A stretch of 64,000 bases of DNA. It comes from Actinomycetes bacterium. Its GTDB lineage: Bacteria > Actinomycetota > Actinomycetes > Actinomycetales > Dermatophilaceae. This document shows positions 18,751 to 27,130 of the stretch, piece after piece (the stretch's first letter is position 1; every line of letters begins with the position of its first letter). The DNA lies in assembly GCA_029778715.1 (NCBI GenBank), contig JAKOPT010000019.1:62001-126000 (forward strand). Reading direction: 5' to 3'. The notes below the pieces were generated by a model. The model was not told the origin of the DNA. It saw only the letters and a list, made by a program, of their open reading frames with translations, and ran no database searches. A program made the translations under genes and the position numbers.

Positions 18751-19902
18751 GTGAGCCACCGGGCGCGCGCCTCCGGCATGGGCCCGTCGGGCCTGGCCCT
18801 CGCCGGCGTGACGATCCTGGCCACCGGTGTCGTCACCGTGGCCGGGATCCGCGCACCCCTAACGGTGGCCGTCATCGGCTTGATGCTCTTCGGCGTGCTC
18901 CACAACGTCCTGGAGATCCGGCACGTCCTGGGCACCTTTTCCGCGCTCCTCACTCCGACCGTCCTGGGGTTGGTGGGCATCCTGGTCCTCGGCATCATGG
19001 CGGCCCGGGTCTGGGGGCCGTCGGCCCGCCTCTTCGAAATCCTCCTCGGCTACGGCGTGCTGGCCGTCGGGTTGGGCATCGGTCACCGGCGCAACCAGCC
19101 CGAGCCTGACCTCCCGGAGCGGGGGGCGCAGCGAGAGGTCGGGGGCCGGCGGCATACCCGGTCCGGGCGGTGGTGGCGCACCCTCGGGTGGGGGCTGGCG
19201 ATCGCGGCTGGGTTGGGGCTGTCGCTGACCCACCCCGCGCTCCACGTCGTCGCCCTCGCCCACCTCCACAACCTCGTCCCACTCGCCTTCCTGTGGTGGT
19301 GGGCGGCCCGCCTGCCGCGCACGGGTCGGCGCGCTTTCCGGGCCGCCCAGGTCGCGTGGGTCGTCGTCGTCCCCGCGATCGTCCTCGCCGGCGTGACCGA
19401 TCGGTGGATCAGGCCCGCCCCGGACCTGGTCGCCGGTTTCGGCCCCGGCGTGGCCGCCGTCGCCCGCGGGGTCGCGACCCCCGGCGCCGACGTCGTCTGG
19501 GGGACGCGCCTGCTGGTCGTGTTCGCCATCCTGCAGACCATGCACTACCTCGTCTGGGTCGGCTTCTTCCCCCGCTTCGGCTCCGACGCGGTGGCCCGCT
19601 TCGAGGCCCGGTGGCCGCCCCTGACCAACCGGCGGGTCGTCGTCGCCGCCGTTGCGGTGGCGCTGGTGTTCGCCGTGGTCTTCTGGGCCGATTACGCCCA
19701 GGGGCGCGCCTGGTATGCCGTCCTCGCCACCTTCCACGCCTACCTCGAGTTCCCGATTCTGCTGGCGATGCTCGTTGGGGTGGCCCAGCGCAAGGCCGAT
19801 TCCGACACCATCAACACAGCCACTCCCACGGTTGATACGTCACGATTGAGCCGAAGAGATGACGCAACCCCACCACTCCCGACCCGGCGGAGGATCGCAT
19901 GA
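18751..19902 (+). CDS. Polytopic membrane protein with conserved histidines
   Basis: A 383-residue protein with about nine membrane helices. Several helices carry histidines next to acidic or aromatic residues (HNVLEIRH, HLHNLVPL, MHYLVW, FHAYLEF), which could bind a metal or a cofactor. A charged loop lies near residue 120. I do not recognise a named family; a membrane oxygenase-like role would be speculation. Its stop overlaps the next small membrane gene by 4 bp, so the two probably work together. Confidence 0.75.
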   Translation: MSHRARASGMGPSGLALAGVTILATGVVTVAGIRAPLTVAVIGLMLFGVLHNVLEIRHVLGTFSALLTPTVLGLVGILVLGIMAARVWGPSARLFEILLGYGVLAVGLGIGHRRNQPEPDLPERGAQREVGGRRHTRSGRWWRTLGWGLAIAAGLGLSLTHPALHVVALAHLHNLVPLAFLWWWAARLPRTGRRAFRAAQVAWVVVVPAIVLAGVTDRWIRPAPDLVAGFGPGVAAVARGVATPGADVVWGTRLLVVFAILQTMHYLVWVGFFPRFGSDAVARFEARWPPLTNRRVVVAAVAVALVFAVVFWADYAQGRAWYAVLATFHAYLEFPILLAMLVGVAQRKADSDTINTATPTVDTSRLSRRDDATPPLPTRRRIA

Positions 19903-20216
19903 TCACCGATGTCCCAGCCCCGACCCCGTTCAATGAACTGACCCAGTTGGGCGTTGGCCCCCAGGTCATTGCTGGCCTCATTCTTGGGGTGGCCGCGGGT
20001 GCGGGTGGTTTCCTCGTGGCACGATCCGGACTCACCGACTCCGCCGCCCGGGTGGTCGCCGCCGTTGTTGGTGGCCTGGCCCTGGCGGCAGCCCTACTCC
20101 TCATGGTCACCGGTGGCCTCAATCTCGTCGTCCCCGCGTTCCTCTTCGCGCTCGGCTGCCAAATCGGCGTCGTCATCGGGATTGTGCGGAGCCGGCACCG
20201 GCCCCCAACGCCCTAG
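19899..20216 (+). CDS. Small three-helix membrane protein
   Basis: A 105-residue protein with three hydrophobic helices (VIAGLILGVAAGAGGFLVA, VVAAVVGGLALAAALLLMV, LVVPAFLFALGCQIGVVIGI). It starts in the ATGA overlap with the preceding polytopic protein, so it is probably translated by coupling. No motif identifies a function. Confidence 0.75.
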   Translation: MITDVPAPTPFNELTQLGVGPQVIAGLILGVAAGAGGFLVARSGLTDSAARVVAAVVGGLALAAALLLMVTGGLNLVVPAFLFALGCQIGVVIGIVRSRHRPPTP

Positions 20217-20235
20217 CGGCTCCCGGAGCGGGTTC

Positions 20236-20580
20236 TCACCACGGCATACCCCAGAGCGCTGTCCCGAGGGCCAGACTGCCCGCGTTGGCCGCCAGCGCGA
20301 CGGCATACGGGGTGAGGCCCTCGCGCGGCCACCACTGACGGAAGAGCCAGCCCTCGATGGCCACGACTCCCACTTCGGCTGCGATCAGGGTCGGCGTGGC
20401 CGGTGAGGCCAGGAGGACGAGGGTGAGCAGGGGGTGGGACAGCAGGTTGACGCCGACGGCGGCCGACAGAGCGCGACCCGGGGGCACGTCGAGGCGCCAC
20501 ACGGCATACGCCCAGGTCAGGGGCACTTCGGCGAGCAACGTCGTGGCCAGCGCGACGCCATAGCCCAGCGCCCACGTCAC
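20236..20580 (-). CDS. Small four-helix membrane protein
   Basis: A 114-residue hydrophobic protein with four predicted helices and a conserved-looking GVNLLSHPLLTLVL segment and EGWLFRQWWPREGL. GTG start. Convergent with the preceding plus-strand gene. Family unknown to me; the codon usage fits the surrounding host genes. Confidence 0.7.
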   Translation of the reverse strand: MTWALGYGVALATTLLAEVPLTWAYAVWRLDVPPGRALSAAVGVNLLSHPLLTLVLLASPATPTLIAAEVGVVAIEGWLFRQWWPREGLTPYAVALAANAGSLALGTALWGMPW

Positions 20581-20692
20581 GAGGCGGCCCTCGGTGTCGG
20601 GTGGCCCACCGCCTCATGCTCCCACGGTCGTGGGTGGGAATCGTGGCTCCGGTGCCCAGCGGATGTCCAGGTGGTTTTGAGAGACTGGGGCC

Positions 20693-21298
20693 ATGAGCAC
20701 GCAGCCGAACCGCCGAGTCCCCACGAGCCGGTTGGCGTTGGAGTACCCCCAGTCGCTCGCCGTGTTCGACAAGTACGAGGACGCCCAGCAGGCCGTCGAC
20801 TACCTCTCCGACCACGAGTTCCCCGTCCAGAACGTCATGATCGTCGGCACCGACCTGCGCACCGTGGAGCGGGTGACCGGCCGGCTGACCCGGGGCCGGG
20901 TCGCCGCCGGCGGGGCCATGTCGGGCGCGTGGCTCGGGGCGTTCGTCGCGCTCATCTTCTCGCTCTTCGACCGCGCCGGCGCGACGACGGGCACCTTCCT
21001 GTTCACCGTGCTCGCCGGCATGGGTTTCGGCTTGGTTTGGGCGTTGATCGGGTATGCCCTCACGGGCGGGCACCGCGATTTCACCTCGATCCAGCAGGTG
21101 GTTGCCACCCGTTACGAGGTGCTCTGTGAGCATCGGTATGCCGCTCGCGGCCGGGAGTTGCTCGTCCAGATGGACCCCATGCGGGCCGCGCAGGAGCAGG
21201 CCCGGATCGCCATTGAGGCCGCGCGTGCAGAGGAGGCCGCCAAAGCCGCGTCGGCCGCTCAGGCCCCGACGGATTCGGGGGCGACCCCGACGACCTGA
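20693..21298 (+). CDS. General stress protein 17M (YflT)-like membrane protein
   Basis: A 201-residue protein. It has an N-terminal domain of the GSP17M/YflT type (LAVFDKYEDAQQAVDYLSDHEFPVQNVMIVGTDL). Two membrane helices follow (AWLGAFVALIFSLF, TFLFTVLAGMGFGLVWALIGYAL), then an Ala/Glu-rich C-terminal tail. Function is unknown beyond stress association in relatives. It is followed by the 63-bp tandem repeat array. Confidence 0.85.
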   Translation: MSTQPNRRVPTSRLALEYPQSLAVFDKYEDAQQAVDYLSDHEFPVQNVMIVGTDLRTVERVTGRLTRGRVAAGGAMSGAWLGAFVALIFSLFDRAGATTGTFLFTVLAGMGFGLVWALIGYALTGGHRDFTSIQQVVATRYEVLCEHRYAARGRELLVQMDPMRAAQEQARIAIEAARAEEAAKAASAAQAPTDSGATPTT

Positions 21299-21320
21299 GC
21301 AGGGCGCGACCCGGGGAGAC

Positions 21321-21572
21321 GGTACATAACCCACCTATTGGTCGGTTGTGAACGGGGGGTGGTGCTCGGGGGTCCGGGGAGGCGGTACATAACCCACCTA
21401 TTGGTCGGATGTGAACGGGGCGCGGTGCTCGGGGGTCCGGGGAGGCGGTACATAACCCACCTATTGGTCGGTTGTGAACGGGGAGCGGTGCTCGGGGGTC
21501 CGGGGCGGTGGTACATAACCCACCTATTGGTCGGTTATGAACGGGGGGCGGTGCTCGGGGGCGCGGGTGCCG
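21321..21572. repeat. Four tandem copies of a 63-bp repeat
   Basis: Units start at 21321, 21384, 21447 and 21510 with an exact 63-bp period. Each begins GGTACATAACCCACCTATTG and continues with a CGGTGCTCGGGGG-type tail, with only a few substitutions between copies. The unit is 21 codons, so frames stay open on both strands. It lies between convergent genes, and the last copy contains the stop codon and final nine codons of the antiporter gene. No spacers, so it is not a CRISPR. Confidence 0.95.
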
Positions 21573-22707
21573 GGGCCTCGGAGCGGGCCAGGACGGCCAC
21601 CTTGCCGCTCACAACCGTCACCACCGCGATCGTGACCAAAGCGCCGAGGAGCAGGGCCGTCGGCTCCCCGGGTCCGAGCAGATGCAGGCTCGTCCCCAAG
21701 GTGGCCGCCGCCACCGGCACCCCCAACTGGGCCGAGGTCGAAACCGCGACCGGCCAGGGCTGGCCGGTCAGGGCGCCCAGGGCATGCACTCCGACGGCGG
21801 TGAGCCCGAGGACCAATCCCAAGACGACCGCCCCTGGATGCGAAATCAACTGGCGCAGGTCGAGGGAGGACCCGAGCCAGACGAAGAAGATCGGCGCGAA
21901 CAACCCCTCGGTGAGGGCGAACACCTGATGGGCCACCCGCCGCGGCTCACCCACTCCGGCGACGGCCAACCCGGTGGCAAACCCGGCGAGCATGATCGAC
22001 ACGTGCATCGACTGCGCGATCGCCGCCATGCCGAACAGGGCCACCAAAACGCTGCGCAACTCGATCGCCAGCCCGCGCTCCTCGGATACCTCGTGGACGG
22101 CGCGCCGCCGGCCCGACCGTTCGGCCCAGCGCAAGATCCACCAGAACACCAGGGCGCCGACCCCGACGATGAGCGCTCCCAACGCGGCCCGGGGTGCATT
22201 CGCCGGGTCGATCACCAGCGGTAGGAGCACGATGCACGCGGCATCGGCCAAGGCCAGTTGGGGGAGCATCTCGACCATGGAGCGACCGGTCAGCGGCACT
22301 CCCTCGAGCGCGGGCAGCACGATGGAGGCCGACGACGAGGCGAGGAGCACGGCATACAAGAGCCCATGACCGGTGCCGAAGACCGAGGCGACGCCCCACC
22401 CGACGGCCACCGCGACCACGCCCACCCCGAGCGCGCGCCCGACCCCCACGCGCAGGCCGGCCCGCAACGCCGGGGACCGGACCGGCACGTGGGTGCCCGC
22501 GACGAACATGACGAGCGCGAACCCCACCTCGCCGAGGAACGAGAACGTCGGATTCGAGGCCGACAACACCTGAAAGCCCGTGTGGCCCAGCACGATCCCG
22601 ACGAGGAGTTCGCCAATGACGACCGGCACCCGGAAACTGCGGCCCAGCGCGAGCAGCGGCCCCGACAAGGCGACCAGGCAGATCAGGGCCAGTTGGGCGA
22701 AGGTCAC
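21535..22707 (-). CDS. CPA2 (Kef-type) cation:proton antiporter
   Basis: A 390-residue protein with about 11-12 membrane helices. It has features of the NhaA/Kef superfamily: GELLVGIVLGHTG near the N-terminus, FVAGTHVPVR, a charged cytoplasmic loop near the middle and FFVWLGSSLDL. No RCK/TrkA-N regulatory domain is attached. It likely exchanges K+ or Na+ for H+. The last residues (PPSTAPRS) and stop codon come from the 63-bp repeat, so the C-terminus has been set by that array. Confidence 0.88.
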   Translation of the reverse strand: MTFAQLALICLVALSGPLLALGRSFRVPVVIGELLVGIVLGHTGFQVLSASNPTFSFLGEVGFALVMFVAGTHVPVRSPALRAGLRVGVGRALGVGVVAVAVGWGVASVFGTGHGLLYAVLLASSSASIVLPALEGVPLTGRSMVEMLPQLALADAACIVLLPLVIDPANAPRAALGALIVGVGALVFWWILRWAERSGRRRAVHEVSEERGLAIELRSVLVALFGMAAIAQSMHVSIMLAGFATGLAVAGVGEPRRVAHQVFALTEGLFAPIFFVWLGSSLDLRQLISHPGAVVLGLVLGLTAVGVHALGALTGQPWPVAVSTSAQLGVPVAAATLGTSLHLLGPGEPTALLLGALVTIAVVTVVSGKVAVLARSEAPAPAPPSTAPRS

Positions 22708-22717
22708 GGCGCCACTC

Positions 22718-23113
22718 TCACGGCGCGGGTGCGGAGACGATGACGACCGGGATGTCGGTGTTCTCGTCGGTGTGATAGCTCGCGCAGACCCGGTGGTAGC
22801 CGTCCGCGATCTGGGTCGCCACCCCCCGCGTCAGATCACCACGGACCAGAAGGATCGGCGCGAGGGGCTTGGCGTGCGCGATCTTGGCCAGGTCCGAACG
22901 CACATGGGCGTTGTCGACCGGCAGCAATGGCAGCCCGCTCGCGCGCAGGATGTCCTTGGCCTTCTGGTGGGTCACCGGGGCCGTTCGCAGCGCGGTGACG
23001 AGGGAGTTGACCAGGCCGGGCTCGGCGAGCAAGGCCAGGTATGCCGCTGCCGCGGGGTAGTCGTGTTCCTCGGGCCGGTCCAGCCACCGCACCGTCACGT
23101 CGCCGCGGGCCAT
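22718..23113 (-). CDS. Conserved actinobacterial hypothetical protein (ParB/Srx-like fold possible)
   Basis: A 131-residue protein starting MARGDVTVRWL. It contains EEHDYPAAAAYL, KAKDILRASGLPLL, PILLVRGDLTRG and the strongly conserved-looking IADGYHRVCASYH, a pattern like the ParB/sulfiredoxin nucleotide-binding motif. The ATG at 23113 starts two bases after the upstream pepP stop, implying co-translation with it. Function unknown. Confidence 0.75.
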   Translation of the reverse strand: MARGDVTVRWLDRPEEHDYPAAAAYLALLAEPGLVNSLVTALRTAPVTHQKAKDILRASGLPLLPVDNAHVRSDLAKIAHAKPLAPILLVRGDLTRGVATQIADGYHRVCASYHTDENTDIPVVIVSAPAP

Positions 23114-23115
23114 CC

Positions 23116-24615
23116 TCAACGTGCCTGGACCGCAGCGATCCACGCCTCGACAGCGGCGGCGGTGCGCGGCATACCGGCGGAGAGATTGCGGCACCCGTCC
23201 GCGGTGACGACGATGTCGTCCTCGATCCGCACCCCGATGCCCCGGAACCGTTCCGGAGCCAAAAGGTCGTCCGCCTTGAAATACAGACCGGGCTCGACGG
23301 TCAACACCATGCCCGGCTCCAGCACGGCGTCCATGTACTCCTCGCGGGTGGCCAGGGCGCAGTCGTGGACGTCGAGGCCGAGGTGGTGGGAGGTGCCGTG
23401 GACCATCCAGCGACGGTGGTACTGCCCGTGCTCGGTGTCGAGGGTGTCCTCGACCGTGACGCCCTCGGGCAGCAGCCCCCAGGCGTGCAACCGTTCGGCG
23501 ATGACGCGGATTGCGGCGGCGTGGATGTCGGAGAACTTCGCCCCCGGTCGCACGGCGGCGATCCCGGCCTCCTGGGCGGCATACACGGCGTCGTAGATCT
23601 CGCGCTGGGCCTGCGTGAAGGTGCCGCTCACCGGCAGGGTGCGGGTGACGTCGGCGGTGTAGAGGGCGTCGACCTCGACCCCGGCGTCAAGGAGGAGGAG
23701 ATCCCCCTCGTGGATGTCGCCGGTGTTCTTGATCCAGTGCAGGGTGTTCGCGTGATCGCCACTGGCGCAGATGGAGTCGTAGCCGACGCCGTTGCCCTGG
23801 TGGCGGGCGTGCAGGCCGAAGACGCCCTCGACCCAGCGTTCGCCGCGGCTGGCGGCCAGCGCGGCGGGCAGGTCGGCGATGACCGCCTCGAACCCGATTT
23901 CGGTGGCGTCGACGGCCTCCTGCAGCGCCTCGATCTCGAACTCGTCCTTGACCATCCGGGCATGCGAGAGCGCGTGGGCCAGGGCGTCGTCGGCCTCCTC
24001 CAGGCCCTCCTCGACCGCCCCGTTGGCCACCCGGGCCGCATCGAGGGTGCGGGTCAGGTCGCGGTCGGCGTCGCGGACCAGCCGGATCGTCAGTGCTCCG
24101 GCGTCTTTGGCGGCGGCGTCGGCGAATTGGTCGATGTGCGCACCGGTCACGCCCAGCTCGAGTTCGATGTCCTCGATGGTCGGGCGCGCGCCCACCCAGA
24201 ACTCGCCGTAGCGGGTGTCGGCGAAAAACTCGTCGCTGTCGCGCTCGGCGAGCGGGCGGAAGTAGAGGATCGCCTCGTGCCCCCCGCCCTCGAGGGGTTC
24301 GAGGACAAGCACCGCGTCGGGCTCGCGGTCGGCGCCCAGCCCGGTGAGGTAGGCGAAGGCCGTGTGTGGCCGGAAGACGTAGTCGGTGTCGTTGGTGCGC
24401 ACCTTCAGCCCCCCGGCCGGGATGACGAGCCGTTCGCCGGGGTATGCCGCGGAGAGCCGCGCGCGCCGGGCCGCGGCATACGTGCTGGCCGGGGCGGGGG
24501 CGGTGACGGTAGGCCGCCGCGGGGCCCAACCGTCCTTGACGAAGGCCCGGAACTCCTCGGTGGTGGGCCGGGCGCGGTTTTCGGCCTGCTTCTGCTCTTC
24601 GCTCACGGCGCCCAT
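23116..24615 (-). CDS. pepP: Xaa-Pro aminopeptidase (M24B)
   Basis: A 499-residue metallopeptidase. The N-terminal creatinase-like domain includes RLVIPAGGLKVRTND. The C-terminal pita-bread domain shows the metal ligands: LLLDAGVE and TADVTRTLPVSG (two Asp), HGTSHHLGLDVHD (His), LTVEPGLYF (Glu) and GIGVRIEDDIVVT (Glu). It removes N-terminal residues preceding proline. The start at 24615 is preferred (MGAVSEEQ); an in-frame ATG at 24651 is possible. It leads a two-gene unit with the ParB-like hypothetical. Confidence 0.93.
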   Translation of the reverse strand: MGAVSEEQKQAENRARPTTEEFRAFVKDGWAPRRPTVTAPAPASTYAAARRARLSAAYPGERLVIPAGGLKVRTNDTDYVFRPHTAFAYLTGLGADREPDAVLVLEPLEGGGHEAILYFRPLAERDSDEFFADTRYGEFWVGARPTIEDIELELGVTGAHIDQFADAAAKDAGALTIRLVRDADRDLTRTLDAARVANGAVEEGLEEADDALAHALSHARMVKDEFEIEALQEAVDATEIGFEAVIADLPAALAASRGERWVEGVFGLHARHQGNGVGYDSICASGDHANTLHWIKNTGDIHEGDLLLLDAGVEVDALYTADVTRTLPVSGTFTQAQREIYDAVYAAQEAGIAAVRPGAKFSDIHAAAIRVIAERLHAWGLLPEGVTVEDTLDTEHGQYHRRWMVHGTSHHLGLDVHDCALATREEYMDAVLEPGMVLTVEPGLYFKADDLLAPERFRGIGVRIEDDIVVTADGCRNLSAGMPRTAAAVEAWIAAVQAR

Positions 24616-24663
24616 CGTGCCACTCGAACCGGGCGCGCGGGAGAGGGCCATTGCGGACGAGAT

Positions 24664-24700
24664 GTTCTAGTAAACATATAACAAGTCTGATAACATGGGA
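24664..24700 (+). promoter_or_regulatory. AT-rich promoter/operator of the second GntR operon
   Basis: The sequence is unusually AT-rich for this chromosome and contains TGTTCTAGTAAACATATAAC followed by TGATAACAT. ATGTT and AACAT form outer inverted arms, and TAAAC/ATATAAC can supply a -10 region. The GTG start of the YtrA-type regulator follows directly, so autoregulation is likely. Confidence 0.6.
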
Positions 24701-24702
24701 TC

Positions 24703-25056
24703 GTGCTCGTCCGAGTAGACCCCTCGTCGTCGGTGCCGATCTATGCCCAGATCGCCGCCTCGATCCGGCGCGCCGTCGCCGAGGGCACGCTGGCCGAGGG
24801 CGATCGACTCGCCCCGGCCCGGGACCTCGCCGAGGGCCTGGGGGTCAACCTGCACACCGTGCTGCGTGGCTACCAGCAACTGCGGGACGAAGGAATCGTC
24901 GAGTTGCGCAGGGGCAGGGGTGCCGTGGTCACCGACCGCGGGGCCCGCACGGCGGGCACGTATGCCGCGCTCGCGGCATACATCGACCACGCCCGCAAGG
25001 CGGGTCTGAGCACGGACGAGGCACTCGCTCTCGTCCGGGAAGGGATGGAGTCGTGA
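24703..25056 (+). CDS. GntR-family (YtrA subfamily) transcriptional regulator
   Basis: A 117-residue winged-helix regulator (PIYAQIAASIRRAV, RLAPARDLAEGLGVNLHTVLRGYQQL) with a short C-terminal helix. Size and layout match the paralogue at 15612-15965. Here the regulator precedes its membrane partner instead of following it. GTG start; the stop overlaps the next gene (GTGA). Probably represses its own promoter. Confidence 0.9.
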   Translation: MLVRVDPSSSVPIYAQIAASIRRAVAEGTLAEGDRLAPARDLAEGLGVNLHTVLRGYQQLRDEGIVELRRGRGAVVTDRGARTAGTYAALAAYIDHARKAGLSTDEALALVREGMES

Positions 25057-26036
25057 ACGTGCGGACTGTGCGAATGGCCCTGGCCGCGATCGGGGGGCCG
25101 GTGCTTCTCGCGGGTATCTCGGTGCTGGTGGCGCGCTCGTGGCTGCCACAGCTGCCCGATCCGGTGGCCACCCACTGGGGGCCCCGAGGCGTGGACGGTT
25201 TCACCGCCGCCGGGCCGGCGACCTGGCAGGCGGGGGCGTTCTCGGCCGGGTTCGGGCTGCTCCTTGGGGTGCTCCTCTGGGTCGCGTCGATCAAGGTGCC
25301 CTATCTGCGGCGCGGAGCCGGTGGCCTCGCGTGCGGGATGGCTGGCTTCATTGCCTTCATCGGGGTGGGGTCGTTGTGGATGCAACGCGGCTTGACCGAC
25401 GCGCGGCTCGCGCCGGACATCGGCTGGGTCATCGGGGTCGGTCTGCTCGTCGGGATCGGTTGTGGTGCGCTGGGCGCGTGGCTGGCTCCGGGGCAGGTGC
25501 CCGGGGCGGCCGAGACACACGCGGCGGTGCCGGCGGGAGCGCCGCGGCTACCCCTGGCGCCGGGAGAGGCGGCCGTCTGTGTGGGATGGGCCGCCTCGCG
25601 CACCCTGGTTCTCATCGTCGGCGGGTCCACGGTGGCGGCCGTCGTCCTCCTGCTCGCGGTCGGCGCCGGAGTCGTGCCCGTCCTGTTCCTCACGGTTACC
25701 CTCGTGGCGCTCTTGGTGACGATGGGTGCGTTCCGCGTCGTCGTCGGGGCCGACGGGCTGTCGGTGCGTTCGGTCGCCGGCTGGCCGCGGTTCCGGGTGC
25801 CGCTGTCCGAGGTGGCCCAAGCGGGCGTCATCGAGGTGCGGGCGCTCGCCGAATACGGCGGCTGGGGGTTGCGGGCCGGGCGCGCGGGCCGGTTCGGGGT
25901 CATCATGCGTTCGGGGGAGGCGCTGGAGGTGGCCCGCGGTGACGGGTCGGCATTCGTCGTCACCGTCGACGGGGCCGGCGAGGCCGCCGCCCTGCTCAAC
26001 ACCCTGGCCGAGCGCGCCCGCGCGTCCGTCGGCTGA
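25053..26036 (+). CDS. DUF1648-type membrane protein
   Basis: A 327-residue protein. The N-terminal segment contains LPDPVATHWGPRGVDGF, the DUF1648 signature (P-x-HW-...-G). About six membrane helices follow and a C-terminal soluble domain (about 230-325) that looks PH-like (FRVVVGADGLSVRSV...). It overlaps the GntR gene. DUF1648 proteins regulated by YtrA-type repressors are often cell-envelope related; transport is not demonstrated. Confidence 0.87.
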   Translation: MNVRTVRMALAAIGGPVLLAGISVLVARSWLPQLPDPVATHWGPRGVDGFTAAGPATWQAGAFSAGFGLLLGVLLWVASIKVPYLRRGAGGLACGMAGFIAFIGVGSLWMQRGLTDARLAPDIGWVIGVGLLVGIGCGALGAWLAPGQVPGAAETHAAVPAGAPRLPLAPGEAAVCVGWAASRTLVLIVGGSTVAAVVLLLAVGAGVVPVLFLTVTLVALLVTMGAFRVVVGADGLSVRSVAGWPRFRVPLSEVAQAGVIEVRALAEYGGWGLRAGRAGRFGVIMRSGEALEVARGDGSAFVVTVDGAGEAAALLNTLAERARASVG

Positions 26037-26055
26037 GGCCGCCGGCTGGTTTGCC

Positions 26056-27105
26056 GTGGGTGCCTTCGAGGGAGTGACGCTGGGGGACCGGCTCCGGGCC
26101 CACTTCGGTCACGATCGTCACCTCTATGGGGCGTTGACGCTCGCGATGGCCAACGACTGGGACGCCGGCGGGGTGACTCGTTCGATCCTCGCTGGTTGGG
26201 AGGACGCGCCGGGGCAGTCACTGCCGCAGTTGCGGCTGCTCGCGGGGCTGTTCCGGATCCTCCTGCGGGGGGAGGCACCGGAGTTGGCGGCGTTCTACCC
26301 GTGCCTGGGCGGCGCGCGCGACCATCGCGATGCCTGGCCGGTCGCACGGGCCGTCATGGCGGCATACTCCGACGAGTTGCGGGCGGCGCTGCGAGAGACG
26401 CCGCAAACCAACGAGGTGGGGCGGGCTCTCGCTCTGCTCGTCGGGTTGTCGTATGCCGTCCGCGCGTCCGGGCTGCGCCGGGTGCGCCTTCTCGAACCGG
26501 GCGCCTCGGGTGGGTTGACGATGCTCGTGGACCGGATCCGGTTCGAGGGGTCCGGCTGGGCCTGGGGCCCGGTGGGCTCGCCGCTCGTGTTGTCCGGGTG
26601 CGGGGCACCCGGACTCGTGCCGGAGGCGTTCGAGGTGGTGGCGCGGAGAGGGTGCGACCTCAACCCGGTCGATGCCTCGACGCCGGAGGGCGCGGCATAC
26701 CTCACCTCCTTTGTCTGGCCCTGGCATCTGGACCGGCACGACCGACTGCGCGCCGCCCTGCGCCTGGCCGCGGAGCATCCCGTGCGGATCGACGCGGCCC
26801 CGGCCTCGACGTGGGTGCGCGAGCAACTCGAGCAGCCGGCACCGGAGGGGGTGCTGACGGTGGTGTGGCACTCGGTGACCCGCATCTACTGGCCCCCGGT
26901 GGAGACCGAGGCCATGACGGCCGCGGTCGACGAGGCGCGGTCGCGGATGCCGATCGCGCATGTCGCGATGGAGCACCCCTGGGATGGGTCAACCCCGGAC
27001 GCGGATGCCGGTGCCCTGCCCGTGATCGAGGTCGACGGGGTGCGCGTGGGGCATTGCGGGCATCACGGACCGCCAGTGGTTCTCGACGGCGGGCTGCCTC
27101 GGTAG
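26056..27105 (+). CDS. DUF2332 family protein
   Basis: A 349-residue soluble protein typical of DUF2332. Motifs are SPLYGALT-like HLYGALTLAMANDW, ELAAFYPCLGG, TNEVGRALALLVGL, LEPGASGGL and CDLNPVD, with VVWHSVTRIYWPP near the C-terminus. GASGGL resembles a nucleotide-binding turn, but no activity is known. The GTG at 26056 is the most plausible start, since the frame immediately upstream overlaps the end of the DUF1648 gene. It uses host-like codons and contains three GTATGCC-type motifs. Confidence 0.88.
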   Translation: MGAFEGVTLGDRLRAHFGHDRHLYGALTLAMANDWDAGGVTRSILAGWEDAPGQSLPQLRLLAGLFRILLRGEAPELAAFYPCLGGARDHRDAWPVARAVMAAYSDELRAALRETPQTNEVGRALALLVGLSYAVRASGLRRVRLLEPGASGGLTMLVDRIRFEGSGWAWGPVGSPLVLSGCGAPGLVPEAFEVVARRGCDLNPVDASTPEGAAYLTSFVWPWHLDRHDRLRAALRLAAEHPVRIDAAPASTWVREQLEQPAPEGVLTVVWHSVTRIYWPPVETEAMTAAVDEARSRMPIAHVAMEHPWDGSTPDADAGALPVIEVDGVRVGHCGHHGPPVVLDGGLPR

Positions 27106-27130
27106 GGTGATTGCGAGGCAGGAGGCCTGT

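Noticed and set aside
21321-21572. CRISPR array
   Set aside because: The 63-bp repeats are contiguous with no spacers and no cas genes are nearby.
21338-21928. Plus-strand repeat protein of 196 codons
   Set aside because: It arises from the 63-bp tandem repeat and the antisense of the antiporter; no ribosome site.
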